The notes under the pieces: model-generated | What the model was told of the DNA's origin: nothing | Databases searched by the model: none | Seen by the model: only the letters and a program-made list of their open reading frames with translations | Shown here: positions 8,233-17,152 of the stretch, piece after piece | How the letters are laid out: each line of letters begins with the position of its first letter | Numbering within the stretch: position 1 is the first letter of the stretch | Program-made: the position numbers and the translations under genes | NCBI GenBank assembly: GCA_031291795.1 | Contig: JARLIJ010000272.1 | Location: forward strand, 1-64,000 | From: Acetobacteraceae bacterium | Lineage (GTDB): Bacteria; Pseudomonadota; Alphaproteobacteria; Acetobacterales; Acetobacteraceae | DNA length: 64,000 nucleotides | Direction: 5' to 3'

Positions 8233-10541
8233 GGTGCCAGGTGCAGTGTCGCCTCGGTGCGGGCCGCCAGCGGTCCCAGCGACACAGTAGCACCGTCGCG
8301 CCAGCGGACCAGGAAATCTCTGGCATGGCGGCTCAGGATGTTGCCGGACTGGCCGGGGACCATGACGAACAGGCTGTGGTCGAGATCGGCGAGGTCGTAG
8401 ACGCCGCGATAGCCGGGGCCGTGGACGTCGTGCAGGTCGGCGTCGGTGCCGGCGCGATCGACCGTGCTGTCGTCGCCGGGCGCGGCGATCGTCAGGGTGG
8501 TCAGCGGGCCCAGCACCGGCAGCCGGCTGAGGATCGGGTGGCCGAACACCGCCTGGTGGACCGTTCCCCAGCGCCAGGCGGCGGGGTCGGCGCCGTAATC
8601 GTCGCCCAGCGCCTTCACCGTGACGTCGAGCGCGGCTTTCAGCGCCGGCGCGCAGTCGCCGTTGCACCAGTGCGCACCCCCTGGCGTGAGGACGAACGCC
8701 ACGAAGTCCTCGCGCGGGCCGCCCTGGTCGGGGTGGATGCCGTTCTGGATAAGCACCGAACGGTCGAACTGCGCGATCCAGGCGTTGAAGATCAGCGGCT
8801 GCGGCGCATCGGTGGTCATCGCGCCGTCCCAGCCGCGCAGCAACGCCTGGGCGCGGGCGGCCGGCGCGTCCAGGCCGGTGACCGCCAGCAGAGTCGGCAG
8901 GATCTGCTGCGCGAAGGTGCTCTGCACGTCGGCCTGAATATGCGCGAAATCGGCGGCGGTGTGCCGGTCGGAAGCCGCCAGCAGCGTGTGGATCCGCTGC
9001 GCCCGCCAGTCGCCGAACGCGTCGCGGCCGAGGAACGGGTGGTCTTCGGCCGGGGCAATCGGCTCGTTGGTGTTCACCAGCCGGCCGGAGCCGGGGGCCA
9101 CGACATGCGGCAGGTCGGTGCCGGCGACCCAGCCGATCCAGTCATGCGCGCCGTCGGCACCCGGCACCGGTGCGGATCCGTCGCCGGCTTTGCGGATCGG
9201 CACCCGCCCGGTCAGGAACAGCCCGATGCCCTGTCGGTCGGCGACCAGCAGGTTCTGCACCGGCGACGTGATCACCGGTGCGGCGGCGCCGGCCTGCGCC
9301 ACGGTTTCGGCCTGGTTCAGCGCCAGCAGGCCGGCCGCGGCCGTGTCGTCCGGCTGCAGGTTGCCCATCGCAACGGCCAGCAGGGGTTCGTTCGCGCCGA
9401 GCAGGTCGGTGATGACGGGGCCGTGGCGGGTCTCGCGGACGGTGAGGACCTGGTCGGGCTCGCCGCGCACGCGGATGCGTTCCTCGTGGACTGCGAAGGG
9501 GCGCGGGCCGTCCGGGGTCTGGTACTCGCCGGTGCCGACCGGGGTTTCCACGAAGATATCCTGCACGTCGGCGCCGGTGGTGGTGAAGGTCCAGGCGATG
9601 TGGCCGTTATGGCCGATCACCAGGAACGGGATGCCGGGGGCGGTGGCGCCGGCCAGGACGTGGCCGGGCGTTTCGATCCGCGCCAGGTACCAGATGCCGG
9701 GGAAGCCCAAAGCGAGATGCGGGTCGCCGGCCAGCAAGGGCGCGCCGGTCGCGGTGTGGCTGCCGTCGACCGCCCACTCGTTCGATGCGGTCGAGGGCAG
9801 CGTGAACGGCGCCGGGAACGCCGGCAGCATCGCCTGCAGCCGTTCGGCCGCCGCGGCGAAGCGCCACGGCAGCACCAGGGCGGCATCGGGCCGGGGCGGC
9901 GTGCGGCTGGCGGGCCATAATTCGTCGATCATCTGCTGTGGGACATGCCTCTGCAGGCGCAGGCGGGTCAGTTCGGTGCGCCAGTTGGACGACAGCCACA
10001 CGCCCATCGTCTTGCCCCAGAGCAGGCTGTCCACCGGGTCCCAAGGTTCGGGGGCGCCAAGGACCAGGAACTCGGGGGCTGCGAACCGGCCGCGGGCGGC
10101 GATCCAGGCGTTCACGCCCCGCGCATAGGCCTCCAGCATCGCGCGCGCCTCGGGCGGCAGGGTCGCGAGGTCGGCCACCGCGTGCCGGCGCAACCCCAGC
10201 GTGCGCATCATGCGGTCGAGCGGCAGCGTGGCGGGACCGGCGATCTCCGACAGCCGGCCGGAAGCGTTGCGCCGCATCAGCTCCATCTGGAACATGCGGT
10301 CGCGGGCGTGCACGAAGCCGAGCGCGGCGGCGGCGTCGAGGGCGGTGGCGGCATGGATGCGGGGGATGCCGTCCTGGTCGAACCCGATCTCCACCGGGGC
10401 GGACAGGCCGGGGATCTGTGCCGTCTGGTCGTTGCGCGGCAGAGTGAGCCAGAGCGCACCGGCGACCAGGCAGACCATCAGCAGGACGAGGACCCCGACC
10501 CAGGTCAGCACGCGGACAAGCGGTCGCAGGACGGGACGCAT
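8229..10541 (-). CDS. Penicillin acylase family protein (Ntn hydrolase)
   Basis: 770 aa from ATG at 10541 (MRPVLRPLVRVLTW). A hydrophobic segment at about 10-33 (GVLVLLMVCLVAGALWLTL) serves as signal or membrane anchor. GFVHARDRMFQMELMRR is the conserved alpha-chain region. STASNEWAVDGSHTATG contains the Ser-Asn at which these precursors self-cleave, the serine becoming the beta-chain nucleophile. PLLAGDPHLALGFPGIWY follows as usual. Substrates range from beta-lactams to acyl-homoserine lactones; none can be chosen here. It is first in the set with the RDD gene and bpt, overlapping the former by 4 bp. Confidence 0.9.
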   Translation of the reverse strand: MRPVLRPLVRVLTWVGVLVLLMVCLVAGALWLTLPRNDQTAQIPGLSAPVEIGFDQDGIPRIHAATALDAAAALGFVHARDRMFQMELMRRNASGRLSEIAGPATLPLDRMMRTLGLRRHAVADLATLPPEARAMLEAYARGVNAWIAARGRFAAPEFLVLGAPEPWDPVDSLLWGKTMGVWLSSNWRTELTRLRLQRHVPQQMIDELWPASRTPPRPDAALVLPWRFAAAAERLQAMLPAFPAPFTLPSTASNEWAVDGSHTATGAPLLAGDPHLALGFPGIWYLARIETPGHVLAGATAPGIPFLVIGHNGHIAWTFTTTGADVQDIFVETPVGTGEYQTPDGPRPFAVHEERIRVRGEPDQVLTVRETRHGPVITDLLGANEPLLAVAMGNLQPDDTAAAGLLALNQAETVAQAGAAAPVITSPVQNLLVADRQGIGLFLTGRVPIRKAGDGSAPVPGADGAHDWIGWVAGTDLPHVVAPGSGRLVNTNEPIAPAEDHPFLGRDAFGDWRAQRIHTLLAASDRHTAADFAHIQADVQSTFAQQILPTLLAVTGLDAPAARAQALLRGWDGAMTTDAPQPLIFNAWIAQFDRSVLIQNGIHPDQGGPREDFVAFVLTPGGAHWCNGDCAPALKAALDVTVKALGDDYGADPAAWRWGTVHQAVFGHPILSRLPVLGPLTTLTIAAPGDDSTVDRAGTDADLHDVHGPGYRGVYDLADLDHSLFVMVPGQSGNILSRHARDFLVRWRDGATVSLGPLAARTEATLHLAP

Positions 10542-10587
10542 CGGGCCCAAGGTGGCGGCAACCAGGGCGGCCGGCAAGGGCCGCGGC

Positions 10588-10843
10588 GAATTGTCACAGG
10601 GCAATCGCTTGAAGCAAGCAAGGGCGGGGCGCTGCCCCGCACCCCGCCAGGGACCTGGTCCCTGGACCCATTCCATTGGTGTTCACCGGGGGAGAGGGCG
10701 CGACACGGCCCTCGGCATGGTCCGCGTAGCGCCCACTCCCCCGGTGAACACCAATGGATCGGTTCCAAGGGCCGTCGCCCTTGGTGGGGTTTGGGGCAAC
10801 GCCCCAACTTTTGCCTGCTTCGAGCGATCGCCCTGCGAATTGT
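10588..10843. repeat. Large (about 256 bp) nested inverted-repeat element
   Basis: The outer arms (about 10588-10622 and 10809-10843) are imperfect complements around GGGCAATCGCTTGAAGCAAG versus its inverted form. The inner arms are 21-bp perfect complements at 10673-10693 and 10737-10757, built on CCATTGGTGTTCACCGGGGG. GC-rich palindromes (GGGGCGCTGCCCCG) lie between. It fills the spacer between the divergent acylase and cardiolipin synthase genes and has no credible ORF. It resembles a non-autonomous repeat or MITE. Confidence 0.75.
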
Positions 10844-10989
10844 CATGATGGGGGAGACGGTGTGCGGTCCGTCCACAGGGATGGCTTGCCATCCTCAGGG
10901 CGGTCATCTATTGGCGCGACCGGTGCGATCCATTTGCCCTTTGAGACAGGCCTGCCAGGGCCGCCACGGACACGGAGCGCCAGCCCGTC

Positions 10990-12414
10990 GTGACTGATAT
11001 CTGGTTCGACCTGCTGCACGCCCGCGCCGACGTGACCCTGGCGCTCGGCCTCGTGTTTGCGATCTGCGTGACGATCCACAGCCTGTTGCGCAAGCGCGAT
11101 GTGGCGTCCGCCGTCGGCTGGATCGGCCTGGTCTGGTTCGCGCCGATCCTGGGGGCGGCGGTCTACGTGGTGTTCGGCGTCAACCGGGTCCGCCGGCGTG
11201 CCCGCCAGCTCCGGCCGCAGGACGACGATCCCGACGGCCGGTCCGTGCCGACCGTGCCGGGGATGGAAAGCGAACTGGATGCGCTGGGACGCGGCATCAG
11301 CCGGATCACCGCGCGCGCCCTGCTGTCCGGCACTCGGGTGCAGACGTACCATAACGGCGACCAGGCCTATCCGCCGATGCTGGACGCGATCGCGACCGCC
11401 CGGCACAGCATCGGCCTGTCGTCGTATATCTTCCGCGACGACATCTGGGGCGGGCGCTTCATCGCCGCCCTGGCCGAGGCCAGCGGGCGCGGCGTGGCGG
11501 TGCGCGTCCTGATCGACGGGATCGGCGGTGGCTGGCTGCGCTCGCCCGCCTATCGCCGCCTGCGACGCGCCGGCGTCCCGGCCGCCCGTTTCATGCATTC
11601 GCCGCTGCCGTGGCGCATGCCGTTCATCAACCTGCGGTCGCACAAGAAGATCCTTGTGGTGGACGGGACGGTGGGCTTCACCGGCGGCATGAACATCGCG
11701 GACGAGAACGTCATGGCCACCCGGCCGGCGGTGCCGGTGCAGGACCTGCATTTCCGGATCGACGGGCCGGTGGTCCGCCAGTTGGTCGAGGCGTTCGCGC
11801 AGGACTGGCAGTTCGCGGCCGGCGAAGATCTCGCGGGCGACGCCTGGTTCCCGGCGCTGTCCCACGGCACTGGCGCGCTGGCCCGCATCATCGATTCCGG
11901 ACCGGACGAGGACCTGGAGAAGGTGGAGTTCGCCGTCCTGCAGGCCGTCGCCTGCGCGCGGACAAGCATCGCCGTGATGACCCCGTATTTCCTGCCCGAT
12001 GAGCGGCTGATCACCGCGCTGTCGCTCGCTGCCATGCGTGGCGTGGCGGTCCATCTCGTCCTGCCGGAAGCCAGCAACCATGTGCTGGTCGACTGGGCGA
12101 CACGGGCGAATATCGGGCCGCTGCTGGCGGATGGCGTGCGCATCTGGCGCAGCCCGCCGCCATTCCATCACGCCAAGCTGATGGTGGTCGATGGGGAATG
12201 GTGCCTGATCGGCAGTTGCAACTGGGACATCCGTTCGTTCCGGCTGAACTTCGAGCTTTGCATGGAGGTCTACGACAGCGCGCTGGCGGCGGCGCTGACG
12301 GGGCTGATGCAGCAGAGCCGCGGCAAGCCGCTGATGCAGGCGGAGCTGGATGGCCGCGCGTTGCCTGTGCGCCTGCGCGATGCGGCGGCGCGGCTGATGT
12401 TGCCCTATCTGTGA
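10990..12414 (+). CDS. cls: Cardiolipin synthase (phospholipase D family)
   Basis: 474 aa with a GTG start. Two N-terminal membrane helices (about 10-28, and 38-60 with GWIGLVWFAPILGAAVYVVF) are followed by two PLD domains. The HKD motifs are LRSHKKILVVDGTVGFTGG (about 217-235) and FHHAKLMVVDGEWCLIGS (about 396-413). NWDIRSFRLNFELCMEVYD is the usual C-terminal region. Such enzymes condense phosphatidylglycerol (or related lipids) to cardiolipin at the inner membrane. Apparently monocistronic. Confidence 0.92.
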   Translation: MTDIWFDLLHARADVTLALGLVFAICVTIHSLLRKRDVASAVGWIGLVWFAPILGAAVYVVFGVNRVRRRARQLRPQDDDPDGRSVPTVPGMESELDALGRGISRITARALLSGTRVQTYHNGDQAYPPMLDAIATARHSIGLSSYIFRDDIWGGRFIAALAEASGRGVAVRVLIDGIGGGWLRSPAYRRLRRAGVPAARFMHSPLPWRMPFINLRSHKKILVVDGTVGFTGGMNIADENVMATRPAVPVQDLHFRIDGPVVRQLVEAFAQDWQFAAGEDLAGDAWFPALSHGTGALARIIDSGPDEDLEKVEFAVLQAVACARTSIAVMTPYFLPDERLITALSLAAMRGVAVHLVLPEASNHVLVDWATRANIGPLLADGVRIWRSPPPFHHAKLMVVDGEWCLIGSCNWDIRSFRLNFELCMEVYDSALAAALTGLMQQSRGKPLMQAELDGRALPVRLRDAAARLMLPYL

Positions 12415-12571
12415 GCCGGTCGGCCGGCCGCTCCGCGGGGCTGCCTGCTGTCGGTCGCGGGGCCGTCACCGACAGCCACACTCAACATAATTCCCTCTGT
12501 CCAAATGAACGACAGCCATGCATAGAGGATGGTTGCACCGGATCGGCCGTTACACCCATTTGTGATGAGCA

Positions 12572-13207
12572 ATGACCAAACTCGTCAGTTGGAACCTGCT
12601 GCGCCTGACCGGAGCCTCGCTTGCCGACGTTGTCGGGCTGATCGAGCGTGAGCAGCCCGATCTCCTGTTGATGCAGGAAGCCACCCGGGTGATGGACGGG
12701 CTGACCGCACGCGTCGGCGGCGAATATGTGCGCAGCCCGCTGCCGGGTCGCGTCCATGGGCTGGCGGTATGGAGCCCGGTGCCGCTCCAAAGTCCCCCGG
12801 TCGTGCTGCCGCTGCCGGCGGGCGCTATGGTCGAGCGGGTCTGCCAGATCGTCGAGTTCGGCTCGATCGCTGTCGCAAACGTGCATCTCTCACATGGCCA
12901 GGTGCTGAACCGCCGCCAGTTGCGCTGGATCGCGCGGGCGCTGCCGTATCGCGCCGCGGTGGTGGGCGACTACAACCTCATCGGCCCGGCCTTGCTGCCG
13001 GGCTTTCGCGATGTCGGGCCGCGCGAGCCAACCCATGTCGCAGGTGACGTCATGCCGGTGCGGATCGATCGCTGCCTGGTCCGCGGCGTGGCGTGCCTGG
13101 GCGCCAAGGCCCTGCTGCGGGAAGCGTCGGACCATCGGCCGATCGTGATCCGGCTCGATGTCGCCATAGCCCAGCAGGCTCGGCACGTGGAACGCGCGCT
13201 GGCGTAG
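12572..13207 (+). CDS. Endonuclease/exonuclease/phosphatase family protein
   Basis: 211 aa. Motifs of the EEP fold appear in order: LVSWNLLRL (residues 4-12), LLLMQEATR (metal-binding Glu, about 31-39), IAVANVHLSHG, VVGDYNLIG (Asp-Asn) and EASDHRPIVIRLD (terminal SDH, about 185-197). No signal peptide. Members include nucleases and phosphodiesterases; the substrate is not predictable. It begins 157 bp after cls. Confidence 0.83.
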   Translation: MTKLVSWNLLRLTGASLADVVGLIEREQPDLLLMQEATRVMDGLTARVGGEYVRSPLPGRVHGLAVWSPVPLQSPPVVLPLPAGAMVERVCQIVEFGSIAVANVHLSHGQVLNRRQLRWIARALPYRAAVVGDYNLIGPALLPGFRDVGPREPTHVAGDVMPVRIDRCLVRGVACLGAKALLREASDHRPIVIRLDVAIAQQARHVERALA

Positions 13208-13412
13208 CGGCCGACAACAGCGGCCGGGATTGAAGCGCCGCCGGCGTCCGCAGGATGGCGAACCGCATGCACCGCGATGATGCGGCCTGCGAAGCTGCGG
13301 GGCGGCGCCGGCCAGGGTGCACGGCCGGCACATCAAGGGCTGATCGCGCCGCCCGGTCCCGCCCGGCGTATCGCCTGCCGCGGGTCCGCCTGATCTGCTA
13401 GCGTGTGACGGC

Positions 13413-14270
13413 ATGGATGTCCTCCGCACCGCACACCACCTGCCCGCCATTGCACAGACCGTGATCGGGCTGTGCGTGTGGCTGTTGGTCCTGGCGGTCG
13501 TTTTCATTCCGTTGGAGCGGCTGTTCGCGGTGCGCCGGCACGCCGTGGTCCGGGCGGGATTCCTGGCGGATCTGGGGTATTTCTTCCTCAGCGGGCTGGT
13601 GCCCGGTGCCGTGCTGAGCCTGCCGATCGCAGCGCTCGCCTGGGGCGCGCATCGCCTGCTGCCCGATCGCTGGACCGCGATGGTGGCGCATTGGCCGCTG
13701 GGGATGCGGGTCGTTGCAGCGCTGGTGGTGACGGAAATCGGACTCTACTGGGGCCATCGCTGGAGCCATGAGATCCCGCTGCTCTGGCGGTTCCACGTCA
13801 TCCATCACAGTCCAACCCGGCTGGACTGGCTGGTGAACACGCGGGCGCATCCGGTCGATTTCGTGTTCACCCGGTTCTGCGGTCTGGTGCCGCTCTATGC
13901 GCTGGGTTTCGCCAACCCGCTCGGTGCGCAGCCCAGTCTGGTGCCGCTGCTCGTCCTGGTGCCCGGCGTGGCGTGGGGCTTCTTCATCCATGCCAATCTG
14001 CGCTGGCGGTTCGGACCGCTGGAGTGGCTGGTGGCGACCCCGGCCTTCCATCTGTGGCACCACACCAATGACGGGCCGGACTGCATCGACAAGAACTACG
14101 CGCCGATGCTGCCATGGGTCGACTGGCTGTTCGGCACATTCCATTTGCCGAAGGACCGCCATCCGGTGCGCTATGGCACCGACACGCCGGTGCCGGCCGG
14201 CTTTGTCGGGCAATTGCTGGAGCCGTTCGCGGTCGGGCCGCGCGAACCGGCCCCGGCGCCGCCGCGGTAA
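13413..14270 (+). CDS. Sterol desaturase / fatty acid hydroxylase family protein
   Basis: 285 aa integral membrane protein. Histidine clusters that hold the di-iron centre are visible: HRWSHEIPLLWRFHVIHHS (about 115-133), NTRAHPVDF and FHLWHHTND (about 210-218). Hydrophobic segments lie at about 10-30, 50-75, 85-105 and 160-190. These enzymes hydroxylate or desaturate lipids using O2. The lipid substrate is unknown; hopanoid or fatty acid modification is possible. It ends 6 bp from the convergent dehydrogenase gene. Confidence 0.87.
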   Translation: MDVLRTAHHLPAIAQTVIGLCVWLLVLAVVFIPLERLFAVRRHAVVRAGFLADLGYFFLSGLVPGAVLSLPIAALAWGAHRLLPDRWTAMVAHWPLGMRVVAALVVTEIGLYWGHRWSHEIPLLWRFHVIHHSPTRLDWLVNTRAHPVDFVFTRFCGLVPLYALGFANPLGAQPSLVPLLVLVPGVAWGFFIHANLRWRFGPLEWLVATPAFHLWHHTNDGPDCIDKNYAPMLPWVDWLFGTFHLPKDRHPVRYGTDTPVPAGFVGQLLEPFAVGPREPAPAPPR

Positions 14271-14276
14271 GCCGGC

Positions 14277-15176
14277 TCAGCGCGTTTTCGGGATCTCGAA
14301 ACCGGCACTGCGCTCGACGAACTGCACCATCGTGGTCAGGTCGTCGCGCGGCGAGCCGGCGAAGATCGCATGCTTGAACAGCAGCCGCACCGACTGGCAG
14401 ACCCACATCGGCACGCCCAGTTCCTCGCCCTGCTCGATCGCGAGGTCGATGTCCTTCATCAGGATGTGCAGCGCCGCGCCGTAATGGAAGCTGCGGTCCA
14501 GCACGGCCTTCGGGAACATGGTCTGGGTGGCGGTGTTGCTGCCGGTGCCGGCGTTGATCGCGCGCAGCATCACCTCGGGGTCGAGGCCGGCCTTGGCGCC
14601 CATCACGAACGCCTCGGAACTCGCAGCGATCGCCACCGCGCACAGGATGTTGTTGGTGAGCTTCAGCACCTGCGCGGCGCCCGGCCGGTCGCCGGCCACC
14701 GTCAGCGTCGGCCCCCACAGCGACAGCAGCGGCCGCACCGCCTCGATCGCGGCCGGGTCGCCGGAGACCATCACCGACAGCGTGCCGGACGCGGCGCCCG
14801 AGGGGCCGCCGGAAATCGGGCTGTCGACCACGGTGACGCCGCGGGCGGCCATCGCCGTCTCGATCTCGCGCAGGAACCGGGTGCCCACGGTGCAGGTATT
14901 CACCAGGATCTTCAGCGCAGCGCCTTGCAGCAGCCCGTCCGGCCCGAACACCACGGTACGGAACGCGTCCAGGGTGGGCAGCGAGACGATCACGATGTCA
15001 CAGCGCTCCGCCATATCGCGCGGCGACGTGGCGCGGCCGGCCCGGCGGTCGAGCAGCGGACGCATGGCCGTCTCGCTGATGTCGTGGACCAGCAGGCTGT
15101 GCCCGCCATCCAGCAGCTTGCCGGCCATCGGCTGGCCCATCATGCCGACGCCAAGGAAGCCTGCCTGCATCGCCAT
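14277..15176 (-). CDS. NAD(P)-dependent beta-hydroxyacid dehydrogenase (3-hydroxyisobutyrate dehydrogenase family)
   Basis: 299 aa. The Rossmann motif GFLGVGMMGQPMAGKLL sits at residues 6-22. VDSPISGGPSGAASGTLSVM is the substrate-binding DxPVSGG motif. KLTNNILCAVAIAASSEAF contains the catalytic Lys followed by Asn-Asn. KDIDLAIEQGEELGVP is the C-terminal helix signature. Candidates include tartronate semialdehyde reductase and 3-hydroxyisobutyrate dehydrogenase; the neighbours do not decide between them. Confidence 0.88.
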   Translation of the reverse strand: MAMQAGFLGVGMMGQPMAGKLLDGGHSLLVHDISETAMRPLLDRRAGRATSPRDMAERCDIVIVSLPTLDAFRTVVFGPDGLLQGAALKILVNTCTVGTRFLREIETAMAARGVTVVDSPISGGPSGAASGTLSVMVSGDPAAIEAVRPLLSLWGPTLTVAGDRPGAAQVLKLTNNILCAVAIAASSEAFVMGAKAGLDPEVMLRAINAGTGSNTATQTMFPKAVLDRSFHYGAALHILMKDIDLAIEQGEELGVPMWVCQSVRLLFKHAIFAGSPRDDLTTMVQFVERSAGFEIPKTR

Positions 15177-15273
15177 CCCCTCCCGTTTGTTATGGCACCA
15201 GGGTTAGCCGGGCATGGGCGTCGAGGGAAGCGTCCGTCTTGCATGCGGTCCGCGTCAGGCACAGCATCATGCG

Positions 15274-15669
15274 ATGACAATCGACAGCTACGATCCGAAT
15301 ATCGCACCCGATCCCGCGTCCTGGCTCGCCCTGGGCGACGACGAACGCCGCACGTTGGTGGAAGCCTGGCACGCGACGCTCCAGGCCGAAATGCCCAACA
15401 TTCCGGTGCATGCCATGATGCATGTCATCGTCGAGAACCAGGTTGCCGAGGGCGACGCGCTGCCGGTGCAACGCAAGGTGCGGCAGCTCATGGCGCAGGG
15501 GCTCGATCGACATGACGCGATCCACGCCGTCGCCTCGGTCCTGATGCATCACTTCCACGCGCTGATGACCCGCGATGAAACCGGCAAGGCTGCGGGCTCC
15601 GACCAGAACCAGCGCTACTTCTCCGCGCTGGGGCGGCTGAACGCACGAAAGTGGCTGCGCAGCGGTTGA
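15274..15669 (+). CDS. DUF1841-like protein
   Basis: 131 aa from ATG at 15274 (MTIDSYDPNIAPDPASWLAL). HVIVENQVAEGDALPVQRKV, GLDRHDAIHAVASVLMHHFH and RYFSALGRLNARKW match the small alpha-helical DUF1841-type family, in which a conserved His-rich helix precedes a basic C-terminus. No function is known for the family. The open frame continues 20 codons upstream, but those codons lie in the divergent promoter region. Confidence 0.65.
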   Translation: MTIDSYDPNIAPDPASWLALGDDERRTLVEAWHATLQAEMPNIPVHAMMHVIVENQVAEGDALPVQRKVRQLMAQGLDRHDAIHAVASVLMHHFHALMTRDETGKAAGSDQNQRYFSALGRLNARKWLRSG

Positions 15670-15744
15670 CGCGCGTAGCGTCCCTGCGGGTTGCACCGGC
15701 GGCGGCGCCGAATTACAGCACCGGCAACAGGTGGAGACCCAAGG

Positions 15745-16911
15745 ATGGACCAGGCGTTGCTCGTCGAACCGCATACCGAGATCCGGGAGGAGGTGAAGAA
15801 GCTCTGCGCCCGGTTCCCCGGTGAATACTGGCGCAAGCTGGACGAGCAGCGGGCCTACCCCACCGAATTCGTGCGCGCGCTGACCGAAGCGGGCTATCTC
15901 GGCGCACTGATCCCCGAGGAATACGGCGGCGCGGGCCTGACGCTGTCGGCCGCCGCGGCGATCCTGGAGACGGTGCAGGCCGAGGGCTGCAACGGCGCCG
16001 CCTGCCACGCGCAGATGTACATCATGGGCACGATCCTGCGGCACGGCAACGACGCGCAGAAGCAGGCCTACCTGCCGAAGATCGCCACCGGGGAGCTGCG
16101 CCTGCAGGCGTTCGGCGTCACCGAACCGACCAGCGGCACCGACACCACCAGCCTGCGCACCTTCGCGAAGCGCGAGGGCGATCATTACGTGGTTAACGGC
16201 CAGAAAGTGTGGACCAGCCGCGCGGAGCACTCCGACCTGATGCTGCTGCTGGCGCGCACCACGCCAAAGGACCAGGTGGCCAAGCGCACCGACGGGCTGT
16301 CGACCTTCATCGTCGACATGCAGGCGAGCCTCGGCAAGGGCCTGACCATCCGGCCGATTCGCACCATGATGAACCACAACTCGACCGAAGTGTTCTTCGA
16401 TAACATGGTCGTCCCCGCCGAGAACCTGGTCGGCGTCGAAGGCCGCGGGTTCCGCTACATCCTGGACGGCATGAACGCCGAACGGCTGCTGATCGCGGCC
16501 GAATGCATCGGCGACGCGAAATGGTTTCTGGAGAAAGCGACTGCCTACGCGCGCGACCGGGTCGTGTTCGGCCGCCCGATCGGGCAGAACCAGGGCATCC
16601 AGTTCCCGCTCGCCCGCGCCTATGCGCAGATGCGCGCGGCCGAACTGATGGTGCAGGCGGGGCTTGCGAAGTTCGAAGCCGGCCAGACCCCCGGCGAGGA
16701 AGCCAACATGGCAAAGATGCTCGCCGCCGAGGCGTCCTGGGCCGCCGGCGAGGCCTGCATCCAGACCCATGGCGGCTTCGGCTTCGCCGAAGAATACGAC
16801 ATCGAGCGCAAGTTCCGCGAGACGCGGCTGTACCAGGTGGCCCCGATCAGCACCAACCTGATCCTCTCCTACCTCGCCGAACACGTGCTCGGACTGCCGC
16901 GGAGCTACTGA
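15745..16911 (+). CDS. Acyl-CoA dehydrogenase
   Basis: 388 aa from ATG 15745 (MDQALLVEPHTEIREEVKKL). FAD-dependent alpha,beta-dehydrogenation of an acyl-CoA. LQAFGVTEPTSGTDTTSLRT is the flavin/substrate motif, and YVVNGQKVWTSRAEHSDLML the beta-domain signature. VVFGRPIGQNQGIQFPLA and the C-terminal QTHGGFGFAEEYDIERKFRE are typical. The catalytic base aligned to Glu in short-chain enzymes lies in the E-Y-D-I-E segment. The chain-length specificity is not readable. The CaiB-type CoA-transferase about 900 bp downstream may act in the same acyl-CoA pathway. Confidence 0.92.
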   Translation: MDQALLVEPHTEIREEVKKLCARFPGEYWRKLDEQRAYPTEFVRALTEAGYLGALIPEEYGGAGLTLSAAAAILETVQAEGCNGAACHAQMYIMGTILRHGNDAQKQAYLPKIATGELRLQAFGVTEPTSGTDTTSLRTFAKREGDHYVVNGQKVWTSRAEHSDLMLLLARTTPKDQVAKRTDGLSTFIVDMQASLGKGLTIRPIRTMMNHNSTEVFFDNMVVPAENLVGVEGRGFRYILDGMNAERLLIAAECIGDAKWFLEKATAYARDRVVFGRPIGQNQGIQFPLARAYAQMRAAELMVQAGLAKFEAGQTPGEEANMAKMLAAEASWAAGEACIQTHGGFGFAEEYDIERKFRETRLYQVAPISTNLILSYLAEHVLGLPRSY

Positions 16912-17076
16912 CGAGCGCCTGGACCGACCGGACGCACGTTCGGGGCCGGGGAGCGGGTCCCGAGCCGTGCGAACGGTGTGTGTCGCGTGCCCCGGTTGTC
17001 GGAAATCCTTACATCTGTGTTCCAGCGTCCGGCGACGTGGCCGCATAACCTCCTGATTTCCGTAGATGCTATTTTG

Positions 17077-17092
17077 TGGCATCGGAATTGCA
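17077..17092 (+). promoter_or_regulatory. Predicted sigma-54 (RpoN) promoter upstream of PEP-CTERM gene
   Basis: TGGCATCGGAATTGCA matches the -24/-12 consensus TGGCACG-N4-TTGCW with the invariant GG and GC dinucleotides exactly 10 bases apart. It lies 60 bp before the start codon, which would give a leader of roughly 50 nt. PEP-CTERM genes in several proteobacteria are controlled by RpoN with the PrsK/PrsR two-component pair. Neither regulator is in the window. Confidence 0.55.
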
Positions 17093-17152
17093 TTCGTTTC
17101 TGGCAAGTTGGCTGGCTTGTAAATGCCTTCAGGCATCCCGGAGAACACGGAT

